Source: Anisus vortex (lineage: Eukaryota; Mollusca; Gastropoda; Planorbidae). Taken from it: a DNA stretch of 64,000 nt. The notes beneath the pieces are model-generated. The model was not told where the DNA came from, searched no databases, and saw nothing but the letters and a program-made list of their open reading frames with translations. Shown here one piece after another: positions 12,901 to 25,600 of the stretch; position 1 is the stretch's first letter; each line of letters opens with the position of its first letter. The stretch covers positions 15,600,202 to 15,664,201 of the forward strand of contig OX421507.1 of assembly GCA_949126835.1 (NCBI GenBank), written 5' to 3'. The position numbers and the translations under genes were made by a program.

Positions 12901-15900
12901 GTCAATTTTATTTCATTTTTTATTTTGGGCCATGTAATATTTATTATTTTTTACAAATTAGTTTAAAAACTTAAAATTTCAACTTGTACAGATTAGCTTA
13001 AATAAAGTTATTTTTTCTAATTCAGTTTTAATGTACAGTTTGTAAATGCTATCATAAATTAAATAAGGTGTAGAAAAATGTTTTTCCTAATAATTTGTTT
13101 AAATATTAATTAATAAATCAATGCAATATTGTATATTTCTTTTAAATACAAAATCACTGTACAATTAGTATTCAAGTGAGATAAAATGTAATTTTTTCTA
13201 ATTTTTAAAAAATGCCTTATTTAAATATAAATACAATATTTATACAGGCTGAGATCTGTCGGTGTTTGGGGATTTCTTTTGATGTATCAACTGCAGCTGA
13301 TTTGCAGGTAGGAATATTTATCATAGAATTTACTCTGCTACAATGCCGTGTGTGTTTACTATAATAGCTATACAGCACTATCTGAAAACATAAAAACAAA
13401 AGATCATCTTAAATAGGCCTAAGTATTTAGTAATATAAATACCTACCGACCAACTATATGCCACATATCCCTTAGTCTCTTGGAGCATTGGGCTTCTACT
13501 GATGACATGAACACTATCCTCTACCATTTCTTTTGCGTTACTGTACGGTACTACATTAGTCCAGTTTTATTACCATCCATTTCATGATGTTATCCTCCCA
13601 TCTTTTCTCTTTTTCGTCTTTCTCGCAGATTTCTTAAAAACAGTCTTTCAACTTAAGAATAATGTAAATTGTCAAATTCATCTATGATATTTTTGAAACG
13701 TTTATATTGTCAACTGTAGTTTGATTAATGCAAGTACACTGCTTATTCCTTAAAGCTACACCAAAAAAGTTGAACTACATTATATTTTTTATTTAACAGA
13801 CATCACTTAGTCCATTTCAAGATGGTGATGAAGTGTCTTCTGCAAAATGGATGGCACTCTCCAAGCTTTTAATGAAGTGTTTTCAGGTATGTTTCAGTTA
13901 ACAGCCAAATAAGAAAATATGATACACAAGTTGCTATATCTACTACTACAAAATATGAAACAAAATGTTGTATTCTGTCTTATTTTTTAAAATTTCTTCT
14001 ATACAGAAGTTTATCCATGGTTACACTTGAATCTTTTGTATTTTATTTAGGGTTTTAAATGAGGTTAAGAAGTTAATTTTCATGCAGCCATCCTTACCAT
14101 GTGTTAAACCAAATGCTAAACTGTAGCTTTTAAAAATCAATTAATTTTGTTTCATGCAGAAATCTAAATTGATATGTGGCAGAATGGGTCCAGGAGTATC
14201 AAGTTATCACTACACCATGAACACCGACTGTTATACTGACTTCACGTCACCCATTCGACGCTACTCTGATGTTTTGGTGCACAGATTGCTGGCTGCTTCA
14301 GTTGGTTAGAACTTTTGAGCAATACATCTTATGTCTTCAATTTATTAACTTGCCTATATCTTTTTATGTTTTACAGACCCACCGTTTGTGTAGAAGTAGA
14401 AGATTATTTCATCCTTATTAAATTTTCATTGGTTTTAGAGTCTATAATTTTAACAAGGGTTCTAAATGATGTTCAATTGTTGGTTTCCCAAATGATAAAA
14501 TAAGATGATTGTGAGCTCAATGTGTTTATATTTGTATATATTTTTTAAATAGTTTGTTGCGAAAGGAGTTTTATATGAAAAAAAAACTTTCTTTTTTAAG
14601 ACCTGAAAAGGTACTTTAGATATTATTTACATATTGCGTAAATAGTTAAATATCTAATAATGGCAAATTTTAAAATTTTGTTTTATTTTTATACAATTAG
14701 ATTTGAAAAGAAAAAGACTTATTTAATTACTAATCTTTAATTAGTGACAAAATACCATACACATATTACATATAAAAAAGACCATATATATATATATATA
14801 CACATAACACAAAAAAAATCATATAGATCTACTTAAACATTTAGTTAGAATCTATAAATATTGAATAAGTTGTATTCATAGTACTTTTCATGAACAAACT
14901 TTTATTGAAACACATTTTGAACAAGTATTCTTATCACTAGAGGCTTAAAATGATAACTTTTGTGTGTGTGTGTGTTTGTTATTAATTTTATTGTTACTGG
15001 TTTTACTTTTTAGAAGGAAAAGCAAATAATAGGCTACTGTACATGTGTTATTGTTTAGGTCACCAAGGTCAATCCAATCTGTCAGTGGAACAACAACAAG
15101 AAGCTTTGGATCATTACTCAAGAAAAAATTCCTGTGCCAATGCAGCTGACAGTGATAGTGTTGATCTGTTCTTGTCCTATTTGATTTTGGTTAGACACTT
15201 ATCTTTATCTTATCTTATTATTCTTATATGATACAGTTGCTCCTTCTCAGACACTGAGAGAATCTGGGACAAGAGAATCTTTTTAAAAGAACTTACAGAC
15301 CTTTCTCTTTGGCTAATACAGCTGCCACTGCCGATCACACCAAGAGCGCACTGAGCATGCTAATTTAATAGCATGGATAGAAGCGCTATAAGAAATGCCC
15401 ATTCTTATCTTTTTTTATTTACAGAAGATTATTAACATTTGTAAAAATGCAATCTTAGATTTAGATTATTTTTTTTTCAGTTACAAAAAAATTCAGGTTG
15501 CAATTTTAAAAAAAAAAAATCTTTTTCCATTGTTTATAATATAAAAATTACAATTTTATGGTTTTCACAATAGGAAAAAGGACCACTTCAAGAAAAAGGA
15601 ATTGTGATATCTGTCTCTGATAAATCATTTGAAGTGCTTTTGCTAAACCTGAATATTACCAGAAGAGTGTTCCTAGGTGTAAGTGTTTGTTTATTGCTTT
15701 GTAAGAAACACAAATAATATAAAGTTAATGTTAAATTATTTAAGTTATAAGGGTTAGTGTGACATTATTTAGGTAATAAAGAAGCAATATGCCAGAATTA
15801 TTGTTTGCTTTTTATATATTATATAGGATTTACCACTCAAAGAAATCATCTACAATAAGGAAACCAATTGTCCTGAGGTATCATTGGAATGGGAAGCTGA

Positions 15901-16164
15901 TGAACACTGCAGACGCACTACAAGACATAGAATCACTGTTCTTTCAATTGTAGATTGCACACTAGCAAGCAAGGAAGAGCTGCTCAGGTGGTCGGTGAGT
16001 AATATATCATAAGTTAATTCAATCTTGTTTTAACTGAAAGCAAAAAAAGTTAGTTTTACATTTCTGCTTTAAAATAAAACAAATAAGAGAAAGAGAGAGA
16101 ATGATGTATCTATTTTTGATATTTTGTTTAGGTTCTTATCAAAAGACCAAAGGAAGAACTGTAA
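1765..16164 (+). CDS. DIS3L2: DIS3-like 3'-5' exoribonuclease 2 (DIS3L2), 5' incomplete
   Basis: This RNase II/RNB exoribonuclease is known in other animals to degrade oligouridylated RNAs in the cytoplasm, independently of the exosome. Exons that join in phase at GT-AG sites: 1765-1818, 4074-4172, 4783-4882, 5444-5601, 6030-6168, 7751-7838, 8226-8325, 9044-9188, 9712-9824, 10465-10572, 10952-11020, 11196-11303, 12221-12354, 12597-12720, 13248-13307, 13800-13886, 14160-14304, 15059-15189, 15574-15678, 15827-15994 and 16132-16164 (TAA). They total about 755 residues. Domain order is cold-shock region ([17 protein letters not shown]), second OB region ([18 protein letters not shown]), RNB, then an S1-like C-terminus ending IKRPKEEL. 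The RNB active site reads [13 protein letters not shown] and keeps all four aspartates; later come HIADVSYFV and [19 protein letters not shown]. There is no sign of a PIN domain, and the ILDEW and IKRP blocks favour DIS3L2 over DIS3 or DIS3L. About 70 N-terminal residues lie left of the window or were not recognised. The linker exon 4783-4882 rests on phase and a weak donor (AAAG|gtcatt). Confidence 0.93.
2200..2366. repeat. Inverted plus tandem repeat of a 33-nt motif
   Basis: A 33-nt arm at 2200-2232 beginning ATTGCTGCTGAGAGTTAAC is followed by its near-perfect reverse complement at 2262-2294, and that arm again in direct orientation near 2330-2362. The two direct copies belong to a ~66-bp tandem unit starting ACAATTCAG. 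The stretch can fold into a long hairpin. It lies in the first DIS3L2 intron seen here. Confidence 0.85.
2620..3770 (+). pseudogene. Degenerate LINE endonuclease region
   Basis: Around 3080-3190 the plus strand encodes RPDVTLIST...[15 protein letters not shown], the C-terminal signature (SDHRP) of APE-type endonucleases of jockey/CR1-like LINEs. Upstream, 2650-2700 resembles the HEIHIALLQ stretch near the endonuclease N-terminus. Downstream, up to about 3770, a lysine-rich linker with W, C and NP anchors runs toward where reverse transcriptase would begin. Many stops and frameshifts; clearly dead. It lies inside the DIS3L2 intron 1819-4073. Confidence 0.65.
3838..4020. repeat. 46-bp tandem repeat, four copies
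   Basis: Four near-identical units with exact 46-bp spacing (TGCATATTTTATTAGG begins at 3841, 3887, 3933 and 3979). The part reading TTCTAAATTAGAATTGAAT resembles the 3' region of LINE family A (around 30-50 and 45776-45795). The array ends about 55 bp before the splice acceptor of the DIS3L2 exon at 4074. Confidence 0.9.
4350..4500 (+). mobile_element. Short tRNA-like SINE (family B)
   Basis: A head with box A-like (GCTGGTTAGCAGG) and box B-like (GGACTCGATTCC) sequence is followed by a tail with GAGTTTTCGGCTAAGGACG and TAATAA. A second copy lies at 46045-46180 with the same order (GAGTTTTGGCCTAGTGGACG, then TAATAA). It lies in a DIS3L2 intron. Confidence 0.6.
6561..7105. mobile_element. MITE-like DNA element, ~545 bp
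   Basis: The ends TAGAGCGTTCGCAAT and ATTGCAAACGCCCTA are imperfect inverted repeats (13 of 15). Each end is flanked by TA, as expected for a TA target duplication. No coding capacity was seen inside. It lies in the DIS3L2 intron 6169-7750. Confidence 0.6.
7250..7645 (+). repeat. GC-rich interspersed repeat (family R1)
   Basis: Much more GC-rich than its surroundings, with landmarks TGGTGGGCTAAC near the start and CCCTGGACGTAAGAA at the end. The same landmarks occur in reverse complement at 20040-20420, so this is a ~390-bp repeat. The small ORFs across it are not conserved between the copies. It sits in the same DIS3L2 intron as the MITE-like element. Nature unknown. Confidence 0.6.
8785..8975 (+). 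mobile_element. SINE family A, 5'-truncated
   Basis: Body and tail of the SINE that is complete at 30521-30810: CCCGGGTCTTGGGG, AGGCGGCTGGGCATTGTG, GTGAACGCTGCTTCAC and TTTGGTCC, in order. The tRNA-like head is missing. It lies in the DIS3L2 intron 8326-9043. Confidence 0.8.
9897..9944. repeat. (AT)n microsatellite
   Basis: About 24 AT units some 70 bp after the donor of the DIS3L2 exon 9712-9824. Confidence 0.95.
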
Positions 16165-16824
16165 CTGATGGTGCTTCTGATATGGGGAAAAGATATTTTA
16201 GGTAGATGTCTGCTCCGTGACTTTTCAAAATTTCATCCAAAGTTATTTAAAAAAATCTTCAAGCTATATTTTGTATCTTTATACTTTTTTTACTTTTTTA
16301 TTTTTATTCTTTAAATATTTAGAATCTACAGGCTTTTCAAACCTATTTATTATTTAGCAATAGAAGCAATACTGTAGATCTAATAATCACAAATAATGGT
16401 AGCTTTTGAAACATTTAGCCTACATTAAAATTGTAAAATTTTAATATAATTTTAATGTAAACCTATCAGTTTTGATACTATTTTATAAAATTATATTTTT
16501 TTATTGATGTGTTTATTGAGTTATAAAGGACTACTGTTGTTTTTATTTTACTTTGTTTACAAGCATATTTTCACTTTTTATTTTACTTAATGTATCACAA
16601 AATATGTTGATGTTTGCAACAAATATTTAGTCAAATGAAAAGGTCTTTTATTTTAAGTGATATATTGGAGTAATTTCCCCTATTTCATTGGCTAGCTTAG
16701 CTATATAAAATAATTTACGGCTTCTCATATCTTTATGTTTATTAAAAAAAAATTGACGCTTAAAATCATTAAAAAGAACTACAATTTTGCTACATTTTTT
16801 ATGATTTAATTTATGAAATACAGT

Positions 16825-16945
16825 GGTCTAACCGGCAGCGATTGAAATGTTTATTCACATGTTTTCGGGTTTAAATCCCAGACCACGAGCTAGGAATTAT
16901 AACTGGGACTGAAAGGTGTGCTCAATAAATATTGTTGTTGTTTTT
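16825..16945 (+). mobile_element. tRNA-like SINE relic (family C)
   Basis: Contains CAGTGGTCTAACCGGCAGCG followed by GGGTTTAAATCCC with tRNA box A to box B spacing, then a tail ending AATAAATATTG. It has no acceptor-stem pairing typical of a functional tRNA. The rest of 16165-18284 is DIS3L2 3' flank and AT-rich spacer with no recognisable gene. Confidence 0.45.
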
Positions 16946-18284
16946 TAATCTTTATATTTTCGGAAAGAGTTTTTCTTCTTTATACATGTAGGCCTATATT
17001 TGCGTTTTATATAGATCTAGACTAGATGTGATAATAAAATAAAACTATGCCAAGCTGTGATATAAAATAAATTATGGATAACATTCTGAAAAGTGTTATT
17101 ATTTCTTTGCTTACTTACTATTTGATAATGTTTGAAAAAAAAATGATGTTATTAATGTTAAATATGTTAGTGAATATAAAGACGTGAGGGCCTACGTATA
17201 GGCCTAACGTTACAGCTTAGGCTTTCAGCTTAGGCTTTCTTTCTAGAGGAAAGATTTATAACGTTATTTGTCTGTTGGGTGACATGTGATGAGCGGCGGC
17301 AGGCTTTTAACCCTCTGATGTTCCGGAGTGTTAACCTTATAGCCTAACTGGCTTATCTATAGCCGTTATAGAAATCTTTAAAAAATAAACAGAAGCCAAC
17401 ATCAAAGACTGAATCAAAAGCATATAGGACAGTTATTTTTAACACATTTTTTTTTACGTTTAACTCTAAACAAATTATTTAAAAAATTAACAACAACAAC
17501 AAATTTTTATTTTTGAGTGTTAGGCGTTACAAATTACAAGTGGAAAAAGACCATACCATCTTACTACATTTAGATCTAAATCCGACCAAGCATATATATC
17601 TAGTAAAACTTTGACAAGAGATCCGATGGAGAAGTTGATTATATAGAAAGATGATCCTGATAACGTGACTGTCACATGACGAATATCACAAACCATGTAT
17701 CCACGATGGTAAAGTGATATATCTAAGAGAGGCATTGTTGTAATTTTAATACATACTGTTCATCCGTAATAAAAGATCTCATTATAACAAGTTATCTTTC
17801 ATACTTCAATCTTTCAAGTCTATGCCTACAGTTTTTTCTCCTTGTATAATATCTATCAGAGCCACAACTTGAGTAGGAGACGACACCACATCTAGCTTGG
17901 TCGCAGTCTGAATCTCCACTAACTTCTTTGGTTTCTTCGTTGCTAGGAAGCCCTTGAAAAATCTCAATTTCTTTCATTCCACAGTGCCAAATCGTTCATT
18001 CACTATAATATCACGTGCACCTTACTACCATCTATATGAACGAACACTTCATCATCATCAATCCCATGACCGTTGAGGTCGTTGGGGGGAGCGAATGGAC
18101 ACTTCGACAGTCAACTTTCTCCACTTTTGCCTATCTTGCGCGGTAAAGAAATCGTACCAATAATCTTATTATAAACTAACACATAATAACTAATATCTTA
18201 CACTGACAACCCCCCCTTATCTTACACATTACAGACGCTACTTTTAGTTAACTCCCCCCCCCCCCTTACATAAAGAAGATTATT

Positions 18285-18720
18285 GCGTCCTACGCTCATC
18301 CGCGGTCCGAGTCTAGTCTTGCATTTTTATTAATGTTTTAAATGATGTTAAGTTAGCCTAGTTAGTTTGTTCAGGCAACCCATTCCATGCCCGATAAGGA
18401 AAGTGTTATTGTCCTTATGTTTATCTGAGCTTTGCAACAGGTTGTTATTGGGTTGTATTTGTATGTATTATTACTACTTTACTCTTTGCCCTTCTGTCCT
18501 CTAGTACTAGTGTTTCTAGGTTTAGTGATTTGACTAATGGTGTCACTCTTGTTAATTGGGAATATTCACTAGTTATGAACCTTGCAGCTCTCTTTTGAAT
18601 TTGTTCTAATTTTTTTAAAGTTTTCTTTAGTTGATGGGTCCCATACAGATCCTGCATATTCTAGAATAGGCCTAACTAATGTGAGATAGCATTTTAGTTT
18701 TATATTCTTATTACATTTGT
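18285..18720 (-). mobile_element. 5'-truncated LINE 3' end (family A)
   Basis: On the minus strand it encodes remnants of the family A tail. A short open stretch at 18445-18657 includes LEQIQKRAARFITSEYSQ, which matches LINE post-reverse-transcriptase sequence. The upstream minus-strand sequence around 18640-18665 corresponds to the motif YASxVWDPST. It lies outside the host genes. Confidence 0.75.
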
Positions 18721-19734
18721 AAAAGTTCCTTTATATGAATCCTAATTAATTGTTACTTTCATGGTTGTTGTCTAACCATTAACGTTGCACATGCCCGCTG
18801 ATGGCCAAGGTGAAAAATAAATAATAATTTTTTAAAAAAAGTGCATTGTTTACCTTAGACAGGTATGGAGAGGTCGTGTTGCGGGACAATACTCTTGTGT
18901 TTCAATTTCTTTTCATGGATTTTTAAAGAAATGGCTGCTTTTTTTTTCGTTACAATCTAAAGAACATGACTTTGCAAAAAATAAAATAAAATTTTAAAAG
19001 TTACATTAAAAAAAAATAGTCTACCGTATAGGATAGGCTAACAAAGTTACGAAACTTACAGAACTATAATATGTATGTGTTGAAATGTTTATTTAAAACT
19101 GTTAACAAAATGTCATTCAGAGTCCAGTGACTGCTCTTTTTGCGCCAGTTCTTTGTTTACAATTATAATTAGATCTATATGTACCTAAATTGGTGGCCCT
19201 GTTACAGGTGTTAGGGGGTCTCAGTGACTGGACCGCTGATGCTTTTAATTTTGAACATTTGATCATTTGTTGCCTTTACTTTTCATTTCGGGTAAATAGG
19301 TTGACGTAGTGGTCAGGTGACTCTCCAAGCTGCTCCACTGCTCTTTTAAAGCAGGCATTTGGGGTCAGTCGGTGTTTTGTTTTTAAAGATGTTGTTTATT
19401 GGTTCCAGTGAGGTAAGCTTTGAAGATGGTCTTTGAGGTTAAGCCTTTTTATTATAGTTTTGGAGCGGATTTCGTTAGGTTATTAGTATGATGTTTGGAG
19501 ATGGAATTTGGTGCTGATCGTGTGATTTTTGGAACTTGTCTTTTGGGGTTTGTCATTGGGTTGCTGAAGCTGTTTTGTTTGTGAGTGTGGAGCAGGGATC
19601 ATTAGACTGGAGAAGCTGTTCTTTGGAGCTGGTCACCTAGGTTGATCAGATGGTCTTCGGAGTTGGCGTTTGCGACTTGTCTAGTTATTTTCGGAACCGG
19701 TTTTCTATGATGTCCAGAATATCTTTGGGGTTGA

Positions 19735-19955
19735 TTTGTGAAACTCGTCAGGTGCTCTATGTCGACTTCCAAAATGTCTTCGACAGCATCGGAACAGAAT
19801 CCAGAATCTGGACAATTATTATGAGACACTATCGGATAAATACCACTGAAGATTACAAAAATATCATTAAAAATGTGTACGAAAAATACAGTTTCCAAGT
19901 TGTCCTTATAGAGAGACTATCAGAAGAGTTTCTTTTTCCTTGTCATGACTAGAGC
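19735..19955 (+). pseudogene. Reverse transcriptase fragment of a LINE
   Basis: A plus-strand open stretch encodes VDFQNVFDSIG, WTIIMRHYRI, IIKNVYEKY and LSEEF in order. This matches the region from motif A onward in RTE/L1-like reverse transcriptases, where an aspartate in a DF..AFDS context is expected. Only about 70 residues survive. The flank 19200-19734 has no clear homology. The spacing of motifs makes chance unlikely, but the clade is uncertain. Confidence 0.55.
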
Positions 19956-20039
19956 CAAGTTTAAGAGCTGCTTCCCTTCCTCACTTTTATTTCTTCTAAT
20001 ACTATAGGCCTACTATAATTGACTAAAAGAAAACGGACG

Positions 20040-20420
20040 AACCTTCTTTCTTACGTCCAGGACGTGATGTTGTTCAAGGGTGGACCAAGTAGTTGGGGGG
20101 GGGGGGAACAAAGGTCCTGTCCGAGTGCAAGCCACCGCGCGGCACGCGTAACTTAAGGTTCGGTCTCCGCATTCATGCAATACACTACTTCGCCGCACCT
20201 GCGGAATTCCCCTCGGATCATTGTCGTTGTGGCTCGCTCGTATATCTGCTCTGTCGCCGGGTAGCACAAATTCCATACTATAGGTCTGGATATCCAGACA
20301 CCAAGGCTGGGTTGAGGCGGGCTATCCCCCATGCGTTAGCCCACCGGTGTGCTCTTGATGCAAGGGTACTGGTGGTTCCACACTTTGCCGACGATGAGGC
20401 CCATGGGTAGCCTACAGAAG
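20040..20420 (-). repeat. GC-rich interspersed repeat (family R1), inverted copy
   Basis: Reverse complement of the repeat at 7250-7645: it begins with TTACGTCCAGGACG (counterpart of CCCTGGACGTAA) and ends with GTTAGCCCACCGGTG (counterpart of TGGTGGGCTAAC). The spacer from 20421 to 21234 shows nothing else recognisable. Confidence 0.6.
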
Positions 20421-21234
20421 TGTATTTTAATACCGTTTTTGAGTCATGCACGCACACCTATAGGGCAGTCTCTCATTTTGTTTGCTTCTAATATTAGATC
20501 GAGTCACATAAGAAGTCTACACAGAAAAAGGTAAGGGTGCCGACAAAACCTGGGATGAATTCTGGAGGCTAGCAGGAAACCGTGAAGGGTGACGTACGTG
20601 GACAGTTGCCGTCTTTTGTTCATCAAGGAACCAAAAGGATAAATGGCAATGCTGATTATGTAAGAAATTAAATGAGCCCCAATTTAAATGTCTTTTAAAC
20701 TTTTGTTAATTTAAAATGTTTTAGGCTACCAAGCAACAGTAAACAACAATAATAATATTTATAACTACAATGTTTGCAATACAAAACAAACATCAAACAA
20801 CCAAGTTGCATTGGAGTCGTTGGTGGACGACTGCTTTTTACACCATGCCATAAAGATAAGGTTGAATTTGTCAGCGTTTATAAATAGCCTAGTTCTTGTT
20901 AGCAGACTTAAAGGTGTCGTGTTAACCCCGCGGCGACTCCATGTCAATTATATGGTGATCAATTAGATCCGCTGTATACCAATCGCCAATGACTTTAATT
21001 GAATGTAAACAGCAGGTTAACTTTTAAATCATCTAACAAACTTTTGGGATATGTAGGCTAGTCAAGATGTGGCGTAAGTTGATATTGTCCCGTCTTGTTA
21101 TTTATTCTTTAGGCTACGCACTAATCGAAATTAGCTGATGTTTATATAAAAGACTTAATTTCAATAGTAGGCCTAGGTCATAATATACATAGCCTAATTT
21201 AATAAATGTTTTCAATATTTATATGCCTATATAT

Positions 21235-21833
21235 TGTCACGTGCGAAATCAGCTACTGACGTTAGATGATATTTTTAGTAATGTATTATTATATATTCTT
21301 TCGATTCATATCCATCTTGGATCTCACAAGGTTGTATAAGAACTTGTATTGATGTTATTCAATTAGATTTGATGTTTATTTGACTCGTTGCGATATGAAT
21401 CTTTTGTGTATAAAGTGATTTAGATAAACTGTACCTTAATATATAGGAAATCCACAATCCTGTTTGAAATTGAACACAATTTTATTCCAACAAGTTGAGA
21501 TGATAAAATATAACAATACCACAGAATACATGTACCAGTATTATTTAATGAAACTTAATCAGTTGAGATTCTTCTATAATAAACTAAGCTGTAATCCTAT
21601 CTTTAAGAAAAATGGTCAAAAACAGTCCTCACACATTAGCGCCCAAACTAGAACTAAACTAAACGGTATTCAACCCTCGTGCATATGACGTATTTTATTG
21701 CTATGACGTAGTGTCTAGACATAACATGTTTTATTCCTAACACGGAAACATTTCGGGTTTAAGATTATTTCATTTTAACTTTAGTTAATAATAACAGAAC
21801 CAATATAATATGGAAATAAATCTACTCGTAACA
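21235..21833 (-). repeat. 3' LTR
   Basis: 599 bp, beginning TGTCACGTGCG on the plus strand and ending CTCGTAACA. It matches 26532-27130 except one A/G difference. The 74-codon ORF inside it is not considered a gene. Confidence 0.95.
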
Positions 21834-21846
21834 CTCGCCCCCCCTT
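21834..21846 (-). promoter_or_regulatory. Polypurine tract for plus-strand priming
   Basis: On the minus strand AAGGGGGGGCGAG abuts the 3' LTR (TGTTACGAG). Position and composition fit the polypurine tract of LTR retroelements. Confidence 0.8.
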
Positions 21847-22657
21847 AAGACACAAAGGAATTACAGACAGCGTTAAGTATGGAATTCTTTGTAGAGTACC
21901 CATAAAATGAACCGAATTCCCAAACTAAACACAAGGTTTAATTGACTATTGGACAATCTTTTAAGATTAAAATGAACCATATATTACATATCCCCTTAAT
22001 AACAAAGTCGCTATTATGGAATCCCTTATCACATTATTCTATCAATGATTATTAATTAAACATTTATTTATCAATTAATATTTACAATTATGATTATTGT
22101 GTGTACAACGTTGACCATAAAACTATTACCACCAATAACCAATTCCCATAGAATTGATATGAATTACCCAAATAAGTGGAACCGATTAATAATTGATAGA
22201 TAATTCTTTAGAAAATTTAATTTATTTATAACCGATCACTGTATCATTAACTAATGATTTTCAGTTATTATATTATTATTATGATGTCTCAATTATGACA
22301 TCAAGAATATTTAAAAAAATGTTATAATCTCAGCTGATTTAGCTTTTACATAGCATAAAATAAGACATCCAAATTATAACATGACGACATAGAAACAAAC
22401 AATTTGCAAAACACATCAATAATCAATTGAACAAACACAAGTGTGGATGTATTCAAGTTAAATACCGGTGTGTGTGCAATTGATGTATGCAATAGTTACC
22501 TTTTACCTTACAACGTATGATTGTTTCTAGTAGAATTTGAAGTTTTGTTCTGTAATGTTTCATATCGTAATATTTCAAAACATAGTTTATTTATTGTCAT
22601 ATTTACAATAATATATATTTTAATCAATACAATGAATGACATAAAAGAAAACATTCA
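21847..22657 (-). other. Noncoding 3' segment of the LTR element
   Basis: About 810 bp, very AT-rich, between the stop of the ORF and the purine tract. I see no reverse transcriptase (FDxxDA-like, YxDD) or RNase H motifs in it, on either strand. It occupies the place where a Gmr1-like element would carry about 450-500 codons of reverse transcriptase and RNase H. Confidence 0.7.
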
Positions 22658-25600
22658 TCAGAAACTGGTTTCCTCTTGTTCAATCAGTCTTGTTCTATTG
22701 TGTACATCTGCAAATAGATTAATATTAATATGTTCATTAATTTGACCTTTGATAGCGGATTGTTCGCAAGCGGGTAAATGTGCCAATTTTTCATTAAGGG
22801 TTTTTAGAGCTTTTGTGATTTGTAATTTGCTTTCTGCAACTTCACGCTCAATTTCAGGTGAATTATTCCCGACTTTAACAACAGTGTTTACCGAGGCAAC
22901 AACCTTTTGTTCTTCTCTGGTAATGTATGGTTTCAACATATTGATATGGCACACTCGTTGCGATTTCCGTCTATCAGGGGTCTTTACAAGATAGTTAACC
23001 TCACTAAGCTTAGCCATAACCTCGTAGGGTCCTGTAAACTTGGCACTCAGGGGTTGACCAGACAGTGGCGTCAGCATGAGAACTTTATCACCAGGTTGGA
23101 AGATACGGGTTCTTGCGTTGACGTCATAATAGACCTTCATCTTGTCTTGTGCCTGCAAAAGATTAGATCTGACAACTTTTAATGCATTATACAGTCTATT
23201 TTTAAAATTTTCCACGTATGTCAGTAGACCAGTGTCTTCAGTAGATGATAACCATGTCTCTTGTAACAGCTTTAGTGGTCCACGAACGGTGTGTCCGAAT
23301 ACCAGTTCAAAGGGACTGAAACCAAGAGATTCTTGTACAGCCTCTCTGGTTGCGAAGAGTGCGAAGGGAATACCACGATCCCAGTCGTCGTTATGCTCGA
23401 AACAGAAAGTACGGAGCATATTCTTCAATGTTTGGTGGTATCGTTCCAGTGCGCCTTGACTCTGTGGATGATATGCACTCGATACTGCATGACGAATACC
23501 CAGCCGTTCTAAGACTTGGCGAAATAACTTCGATGTGAAATTTGAACCTTGATCTGACTGCACGGTTTTCGGAAGACCATATCGGGTGAAGAATCCGATA
23601 AGTGCATCAGATATTTTGTCGGCATTGATGCTACGTAGAGGAATAGCCTCTGGAAATCTCGTCGCCGAACACATTATAGTGAACAGATACTGGTGGCCAG
23701 CCTTAGTTTTAGGCAACGGACCGACGCAGTCTATAATGATGTGACTGAAGGGTTCTGAGAATGCTGGTATGGGTCGTAGAGGAGCTACCGGAATGGTCTG
23801 ATTCGGCCTGCCGACCATCTGGCAGACATGACATGATCTGCAAAACGATGTGACGTCACGACGTAGGCCAGGCCAGAAGAAATATGGAAGAATCCTGTCG
23901 AAGGTTTTCTGTATCCCTAGGTGACCAGCATACGGTGAATCATGGGCCATATGTAGTATGTCCTTGCGGTAAACATTGGGTACCACGATTTGATGTACTT
24001 CGCTGCATGTTTCATCGTCGTTTTCTTTCCCTCTCCATTTCCTCATCAACAACTCGTCCCTCAGGTAATAACCTGCGGCCATGGTTTCTAACTCTCCTTC
24101 ATTCTTTGCTTCCTCTTTTAGCTTCCCAATCTCTGGATCTTTGCCTTGAGCAAGAATGAGTAGTTGTCTAGGCGACAAATTATTTTGATCAGTATGACTT
24201 GAGTGACCACCTAGAACATCCGCCATGAAGGTTGCTTGTAAGTCAATCTCTGGTGTTGGTTCTGGTTTCTTTGTCGATTCATTAGTCATCTGCTGTTTCT
24301 CCATAGCTCTGGTGATAACACATACTGAATTTTCAGTATTCCTACACTGAACAGAGTCTTTGGTTTCTTTAAGTACAGGATGTACCTGATTCTTGGCAAT
24401 GTCACTTCCTAAAAGTAATGAAATGCCTCTGTAGGGAAATTTCTTCACTATCCCAACAATAACAGATCCAGTGAAGTAATTACTCTTCAACTGTATACGA
24501 TGTAACGGTGCCGTGAGTGTTCCAGCCATAGTACTGATTAAGGCATACTGGCCTGTATGAGTCAATTTCGACGTTGGTACAGTATTCTTCAACAGTAGAG
24601 ATATATCAGCACCGGAGTCACGTAGAATTTTAATCTTCCGTTCTCTAGCTTGATTATCTATAGGTGACACATAGCCCTCGCTAACATCCGATAGCATGCA
24701 CTCGGGTAGTTCTCTGCCTACTGAGTTTCTTGCTACACTACTGCCTCCATAAGTAAACGTTTTATTTACTGATTGTTCATCTGTCACACTCCCTTTGGAG
24801 TTGAAACTAGAATGTTCAATAGCCTCGGTCTTCATTTCAAAGACTTTTTCCGACTTTGAGCAACTTGGACATGCGTGTTTCGCCATCTCCTCATGACTAA
24901 CATCAGATGTCTCTCTTTCAGCTTTAATTCTTTTGTGGGCAGTTTTATTTATGTGAGTTTCAGTTTGTACGGCGATGTGTGATAAAACCACGTTGTTCTT
25001 GTTTTTAATGGGCCTTTTCTCTTTATGTAGACTCCAACAATTCTCTTTTATATGTCCATCTTTCTTACAGAATGTACAGGTAATTCTCTTTTGTACAAAA
25101 CTTGAATTCTCTTGTTTATCGGCTTTTTGTTTACTTTTATCCTCTGTCGATCTTAACTTCCTCTCTGTATTACTGTTTTGAGTCCTCAAACTTGTTCTGT
25201 CATTTTGAAAATAATGGCTATGCGGGTGAATAATGACATATTCATCGGCTTTAACTGCTGCTTGTTCTGCTATTTCAATACCACGATCAGCCAAATGAAC
25301 TTTTATATCAGTGCGAATCTTCTCAGTAAAATCCTCCATCAGTATGAGATTATATAGTTTCTCATAATCTTTATTCACATTCTTAGAACGTAACCATCGA
25401 TCAAAATACTTTTTCTCTAATCTCAGGAAATCAACATGTGAAACTTCTGGTTCCTTCTTGTACTCACGATATAACTTTCGATACTTTTCTGGAGTTAGAA
25501 CATAACTCAATAGTACTCTGCTCTTTATTAGTTCATAATCATTGCATTCTTCTGGAGTCAGATTCAATACAACATCTAAAGCCTTGCCTTTTGTTAGAGC

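Noticed and set aside
17520..17977. Two neighbouring minus-strand ORFs (71 and 61 codons) as a small gene
   Set aside because: No recognisable domain, no convincing splice link between them and no conserved features; may be chance.
18030..18135. Possible LINE or DNA-transposon tail near TCATCATCATC and CACTTTTGCCTATCTTGCG
   Set aside because: Looks repeat-like, but there is no second copy in this window to support it.
21464..21688. 74-codon ORF in the LTR
   Set aside because: Identical in both LTRs apart from one residue, antisense to the element, no recognisable domain.
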